Source: Daucus carota subsp. sativus
Lineage: Eukaryota > Streptophyta > Magnoliopsida > Apiales > Apiaceae
NCBI RefSeq assembly: GCF_001625215.2
Contig: NC_030381.2
Span: 43,894,689-43,958,688, forward strand
Reading direction: 5' to 3'
DNA: 64,000 nucleotides
Positions 58,156 to 64,000 of this stretch are shown here, piece by piece. Under the pieces are notes generated by a model. That model saw only the letters and a program-made list of their open reading frames with translations, ran no database searches and had not been told where the DNA came from. Both the position numbers and the translations under genes were made by a program. Position 1 is the first letter of the stretch, and each line of letters starts with the position of its first letter.

Positions 58156-61100
58156 ATGCTCAAGCCTCTCTTGATCTTCCTCTTCTTCTTCTTCTCCACT
58201 GCTCCTCAGCTTTCCTATTCTCTTCAAGGTCTCTCTATGTACACACATATCAATGCATTTGTTTATCTTTATGAATGCACGCGTGTTTACTAGAATTCAA
58301 CTTAGATTTCTAGGTCATGTTGTTTAATCTTTTGTTTTTGCTCTTCAGTTTAGTTTCTGCAAGTGTTTAATTCTATTGCATTGCAATTACTCTTGTTTTT
58401 TGCTGTTCAATTGAGTTGATTTTGGTAAAGTAGAGCAGCTTTATTTATTACTCTTAATTAAAAAATTAGTTGTTTTTAGTTGAGTTAGGTTTAGTTGTGA
58501 TTAATTTTACTTTGTGGTGAGTTGATGATGGCAATGTTGATTTGAATATTGGATTAGAGGACAAGGTTATGCTCGGAGAGAGGAAATTTCTTTTCGCGTC
58601 GTTTTTTAGTGTATGTGCAAGTAGAGATATCTTTTGGTTATTTATGCTGTTGCGATTGTTAAGAAATCATCTTTCCCTAAATGGTGTTAAGAGTAGCCTA
58701 ACAACGATTAATTCAACCCGACACTTTCAGCATCATGTTAAGTTGAGGTGTCACGAGGAGGGTTTAATTGGATCATGTATTAGCATAATTGTAATCAATA
58801 AGTAGATAGCGTTAAGGAAACCATAACATGTATGTGGAGAAAATGAATGTATAATCATCATAGATGAGTGTATTTAGTTTAAATCGAGAGCAGTAGGTTT
58901 TAAATTCTGCTGGCTAAAGGGTTTTGTGCAAGTCATTATTTCAGTTTATAAGATGTGGAAATATGCTAACAATTGTTCTTTTCGGCATCATGTTTGAATA
59001 ATGCAGCACCTTATGTGTTGAGAATAAGCTGCGGAGCACGTAGTGATGTGCATACCCGGCCGACAAATACCCAATGGTCCAAGGATTTTGCATATACTGG
59101 TGGGGTGTTTGCTAATGCAACCCAGCCAAGTTTTATCACTCCACCACTCAACACACTTCGACATTTCCCTTTATCAGAAGGTCCTGAGAACTGCTACAAT
59201 ATTGATAAAGTACCTAGTGGTCACTATTCTGTTAGAATCTTTTTTGGGTTGGTGGCAGAACCGGGTTTTGACAATGAGCCCTTATTTGATGTTTCTGTTG
59301 AAGGGACCTTAATTTATTCTTTGCCATCTGGTTGGAGTAACCATGATGATGAGCGAGCATTTGTTGAAGCCCTTGTATATCTTACAAATGGCACTGCAAC
59401 TCTTTGCTTCCATAGCACTGGTCATGGGGACCCAGCTATTCTTTCTATAGAAATTTTACAAGTTGATGACAGGGCATATAACTTGGGCCTAAATTCTGGC
59501 CAAGGAACTATTCTAAAAACTGGAAAAAGATTAAGCTGTGGTGCTGAGCAACCAAGGTTTGATGTGGACTATAGTGGGGACCTCTGGGGTGGAGATCGGT
59601 TCTGGAATTCAATCAGTACTTTTGGACGGCATTCTGATCGTGTTATATTTACAAAAGATAGCATCAAACAGGCCTCACAGGCACCCAACTTTTATCCAGA
59701 AACTCTCTATCAGACTGCTATCGTTAGTACTGATAACCAGCCTGATTTAGCGTACACATTAGATGTGGAGCCCACCAGAAATTACTCCATTTGGTTTCAC
59801 TTTGCAGAGATTGATCCTCTAATCATTCAGGCAGGACAAAGAATTTTTGATATTGTGATAAACGGTGATATTGCACTTGCAAATGTTGATATTGTGAATA
59901 TGACTGGGGATATAAGTCGTGCTCTTGTACTGAACACTACTGTAGCTGTTGACGGGAGGAACTTGGCGATAACCTTTCACCCACAAAGAGGCAGTCATGC
60001 AATAGTCAGTGCTATTGAGATCTTTGAGGTTATCACAGCGGAGTCTAAAACCGACATAGATGAAGGTGCGTATGCTATCCAGGTTTTTTCAATATAATGC
60101 ATTGTTTTTTAATAATGCTGATAACAGAAATTATTAAATCCTCACTTACCTTTACTAAGGCTTGAACCCTTGACCTCTTGTTACCAGGGAAGGGGGGATA
60201 TCAACTAGGCTACAATTCTGGGGGTTTTGAGCTGAATTGTTATTCTTTTTCTAAGATACAGAATACAGCTTTGCTGTTCATTTCCTCCCCTCCTTAGGAG
60301 ATTAAGTTCTAAACTGCATTTGTTGTATATGATTAATCTCATTCATTATATAAGTCATTGACTTATTTAAAACTTTATTCAGTAAGATAAATCACCATTG
60401 ACAAGAGTCTCATATAACTTTGACATTTTAGGGCTTGTTAGTGAATCATGATGCAGCTAGACGGATCTTTAAGTATTCTTATATTTGCTATTAACAAACT
60501 TTAATTCATTTGGTTTATTACTATAATAATATCAAGACTGTTCTGTCAAGTCTCAAGCCATAACTTTACCATGCTGCTAACCAGGGAAGGCGCTGGGGGA
60601 GCACGGGGTGAGCGACCGCACAGGACCCCCGAAAATAAAGGACCCCTAAATTAATAAGTCCATGTGTATATATATGTGTGTGTGTGCGTGTGTTGAAATT
60701 TAACCCAAAAAAGTTAGTTATACATATTGGAAGTGTTGTTAATGATTTGTTTACAAAATATGCAAGAAGAACATATTTTTGGTGAATTTTAAATTTTTGA
60801 ATATACTTCTTGTTTATAATGTGTTTTTAAAGTTCATTTTAGTAAAAAAAATTATTTAACTTTTTATTAAAGTAAAAATTAGGGCCCCTAATTTGAAATT
60901 TCGCATAGGGCCCCCAATATTTTTGCCCCACCCTTGCTGCTAACTTCCCAAGTCTTGTAATGTGCCTATGCGCTTTAACCTTAAATAGATCTTTTTATTG
61001 AAGTTCATTAGAAGCTTAACTGAATTTAAAGTGTGTAAATATCATTTAACAGTTTGTCTTATAGTTTAATCAGTCCTGGTGTTTGCTACTCTGCTATTTC

Positions 61101-63576
61101 TTTGTGGACACTCAGTTTTTAAAGAAAGCATACTGTATATAGGCCATTGGTAATAAGATAGATGACACAACGTGTAAATATAATTTTGCTTCTTTTTATC
61201 AGTTAGGGCTTTACAGACATTGAAGACTGCACTAGGGCTTCCACTTCGATTTGGGTGGAATGGTGATCCATGTGTTCCACCACAGCATCCGTGGAGCGGA
61301 GCTGATTGCAAATTTGACAAAAATAGCAGTAAATGGGTCATTGATGGACTGTACGAATCTCAATCCATATTAGTACTCTTGAACTTTTTTATTCTGTCTA
61401 TACCATTGAATGCATCTGTTACTCATATTTTCAACAAAACACATACCTTTAGAAAAAAATGGACACTTATATATAGGCATTTGATGGGGGGCATTTAACA
61501 ACTTTGGGTGACCGAAGGTCATCTGATAGTGCACAAATATTTGATTATTAATCTAGGGAATTTTGTAGTTAGCCAGAGAGGGTCTAAAAGCTGATAAAGA
61601 AGAAATTGAAACACAACAGATGCACCTTTAGGAACCCAGCCCTTACGTACCCGTTGCAAAAGACCACTCAGACATTTGTAATAAAAGTAAGCGGCTTCAA
61701 AAACAGTTAAGTCTGTTTACCTTTAGACACTTTGATCATGTGAAGTCCTATACTCCTATTATCACAATCTGCAACAATGAAGCTCCATATTTTGTCCTAT
61801 ATTAGATGAATTAAAGCAGTGCAAAGTTTTAACTTAGTTAAAGCACGTGTAAATTATTTTTTCCATAATGAAGCCACTACAACATACGGAAATATGGTCC
61901 TTTTGGCCACTGCAATATGTTAATGCCAAAAGGCTAAAAAATTGAAATAATATTTTTATCTAGTTTTCAGGAATCACAATGCGTGCTTTTGAACAAGATC
62001 ATGTAATTTTCCTAAGCATTTAGCATGGTCTACTCTGTCAACACTTGAATATATTATCACTTCAGTATGTGACAAATGTTTACGTACATATATGACTTTG
62101 TACTGTTTCCTTTTTTCCACATTTTCTTGCGGAAACTTATCTTATATCGACCAGCTAAAATGTGCAATATTCATTTGCTTGTGGTTACTGGTCACTAATG
62201 CATTCTTCTTCTGATTATCCTAGATGTCTGACATTGTTATAATAATTTATATTATTTTGTTTTGAAGTATCTAATTATGGATTTTACTTTTTTTTCTTCT
62301 GCAAGATCAGGGTTCTTGACAACCAAGGTTTGAGGGGTTTCTTACCAAATGACATGTCTCGGCTACAGAATATACAAAGCATGTAAGTTATTTGCATTTA
62401 TATTTTCAAGTTATTCTTAAAATTATATCGTGTGTGCATTCTGTTTCTGCCAATGATTCTACTATATACATTTGGTAGTTTTTTTTCCTTTTTTTTTGTA
62501 TTCAATTATTGAGTAGTGTGTTTTTACCGGAATATTATCGGAACTTATGAAATTCGATGAAGATATGTTCTTTGCACAGTATATTGGGAAATATTAACTG
62601 CAGGTAGTAGTATCCACTGAAGAGATCTTTCGTAATATAACCTTTATTTTTTCCCATTTTATTATGTGCAGAAATTTAAGTGGAAACAGCATCCATGGAG
62701 CGATACCTTCTTCACTTGGGACAGTTACCAGCATAGAAAAATTGTAAGGCATATAATATTGTATAATTTTTTTCAGATAGCTGGCGATGCTTTTTCTTGT
62801 TGTAAATGCAGTTGCCATAATTCTAATTCTCAGAATTATACACCCGATATATGTTATTAATATATCTGTCTTGGTTAATTATAATTTTTAGGTCAATAGG
62901 GGACCTGCAATTGGATGAAGAAGCATATACTTTCAATGAAAAATATATTGTAAATGGGAGTAGGCAAAAAAAAAAGTGTATATATTATACCCTTTTTCAG
63001 TATTTTGGTTATATTAAATGTATGAAATTCGTTTTAAAAAAATATAAATGCTTCATAGTAGACCGAAGTAAAAAAATAAAATAGAATTTTAGAAGTGGTT
63101 CTCTGCTTTGTCTGTGGGACTTGACATACTAGCACATATAAGATCTATAAGTTCCCATGCAGTAATTGAAAGTAGTATTGTAATACTGTTATAGTGTGAT
63201 AAGGCAAACAATGAGATTACTGCCAAGAGACGCCTCCTGAATGGCAGTCTCTTAGTTGGTATTGTAAATGATTATTTTTCTATTCTTGGTTTTAGTTAGC
63301 CTACTACGTTGATGTTGCATCTTAATCTAGCATTCATTGCAGAGACCTATCATACAATTTTTTCAATGGATCAATACCTGAAACCCTTGGCCAGTTGACA
63401 TCATTGCAGACACTGTAAGATCTCTCAAGCTCTTTAATAGCACAAAAAGTTCAATGGCTCATGTAACTTAGCATGATAATTTTATCGTTGTGATTCAGGA
63501 ATCTAAATAGCAACTCCCTCTCAGGAAGAGTTCCATCTGCACTAGGTGGAAGACTTTTGCACAGAGCAAGCTTTAA
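58156..63576 (+). CDS. RLP4: RLP4-like receptor protein (malectin-like domain plus LRRs), 3' end outside window
   Basis: Seven exons are visible: 58156-58228, 59007-60065, 61203-61350, 62311-62382, 62672-62743, 63343-63414 and 63499-63576, all in phase. Exon 1 encodes a signal peptide (MLKPLLIFLFFFFSTAPQLS). Exon 2 is a malectin-like ectodomain: YVLRISCGARSDVHTRPTNT, YSVRIFFGLVAEPGFDNEPL, WSNHDDERAF, YSIWFHFAEIDPLI. Exon 3 gives the LRR cap LGLPLRFGWNGDPCVPPQHP with WSGADC. Exons 4-7 each carry one plant LRR of 72-78 nt (GLRGFLPNDMSRLQNIQ, NLSGNSIHGAIPSSLGT, LSYNFFNGSIPETLGQ, NSNSLSGRVPSALGG). The family ends with a Cys-rich cap, a transmembrane helix and a short tail without kinase; these exons should lie past 64000. 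Probably a plasma-membrane co-receptor-like protein. Introns hold a SINE and two MITEs. Likeness to Arabidopsis At1g28340 is from memory. Confidence 0.92.
60140..60225 (-). mobile_element. tRNA-derived SINE-like sequence in RLP4 intron 2
   Basis: On the minus strand: A box TAGCCTAGTTGATATCCC and B box GGTTCAAGCC with tRNA-like spacing. Different from the family at 22723 and 36181. No clear tail or target duplication. Confidence 0.5.
60582..60936. mobile_element. hAT-type MITE in RLP4 intron 2
   Basis: 355 bp with ends CAGGGAAGGCGC and, inverted, CAAGGGTGGGGC, and a perfect 8-bp duplication CTGCTAAC at 60574-60581 and 60937-60944. Inside are GGACCCC and GGGCCCC words near the two ends. Confidence 0.87.
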
Positions 63577-63628
63577 GTATGTTTACACATAAAGCGTTAT
63601 TGTTCAATCCTCTGGATGTTAAGTGCTA

Positions 63629-63874
63629 CTCCCTCAGTCCCATCCGTTAACGTTTGGAAGAGGGTTAGACACGCATTTTAAGGCTGCTATAAAGTACAGT
63701 TTCACAAACTATTTTGAAATTTTATTTTCTTCTGAATGAAAGTTTAATGTTTAAATTTTTATTCAGGAAAAGAAAATTTTAAAAATAAGCTACGAAACTA
63801 TACTTTATAGGAGCCTTAAAATGCGTGCCAAGCAGTGAAAAAAATTTGTAAACAAATGAGCGGGATGGAGGGAG
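63629..63874. mobile_element. Stowaway-type MITE in an RLP4 intron
   Basis: About 246 bp with inverted ends CTCCCTCAGTCCCATCCG and CTCCCTCCATCCCGCTC, TA at the left flank and near the right. Internal arms pair over GCATTTTAAGGC and GCCTTAAAATGC. Confidence 0.8.
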
Positions 63875-64000
63875 GATAAGGTTGCAACTGGCAGGATATT
63901 CAGTCCATACATGTGGCCATCGCACGAGATGGACTAGATAGATGCTTAGGTGCTTCAGGACTCAGAAGTCTTAGCAAGTTAGTTGTAGTACTTTAAAAAC

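Overview
The window is nuclear DNA from a flowering plant, probably a eudicot; I cannot name the species from sequence alone. Reasons: spliced genes with GT-AG introns, chloroplast- and mitochondrion-targeted proteins, plant-only families (TIR1/AFB, YSL, YlmG, PORR, DRM1, RLP4), AT-rich spacers, and many plant-type transposable elements (MULE, hAT, Harbinger and Stowaway MITEs, tRNA-derived SINEs, an L1-type LINE, a TRIM).

Layout. 1-7 kb: decayed accessory DNA with an AFB4/5-like auxin-receptor pseudogene cut by a foldback element, a small hAT MITE and a few exon-like scraps. 7.5-13.6 kb: a complete 7-exon PP2C phosphatase (minus) and a divergent single-exon chloroplast YlmG gene (plus). 16.4-19.3 kb: a 5'-truncated LINE split by a Harbinger-type MITE. 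19.6-23.7 kb: a direct duplication of about 1.4 kb whose two copies received different later insertions. 25.3-29.9 kb: a complete 6-exon YSL transporter (plus). 30.7-33.5 kb: a complete 5-exon FTSH6 protease (minus). 36.7-38.8 kb: a hairpin-ended element hosting a young, complete TRIM retrotransposon. 39.6-40.8 kb: a PORR RNA-binding gene (minus). 43.4-44.4 kb: a 3-exon DRM1/auxin-repressed gene (minus). 44.4-58 kb: mostly repeats, with two small plant-specific genes (49.5 and 52.5 kb) and a Copia fragment. 58.2 kb to the end: the 5' two-thirds of an RLP4-like malectin/LRR gene (plus), running off the window.

The genes are independent single units, as usual in a plant chromosome; there is no operon-like logic. 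Several products act in organelles (YlmG and FTSH6 in plastids, PORR probably in mitochondria), but nothing suggests a shared pathway. The DRM1 and RLP4 pair may be conserved microsynteny with Arabidopsis. I found no convincing new biological system. The most informative content is the nested transposon record: in two places removing a MITE and one copy of its target-site duplication restores the host reading, and in the duplicated block one copy serves as an empty-site control for insertions in the other. Splice coordinates were read by eye from GT-AG sites, reading phase and family alignment from memory.
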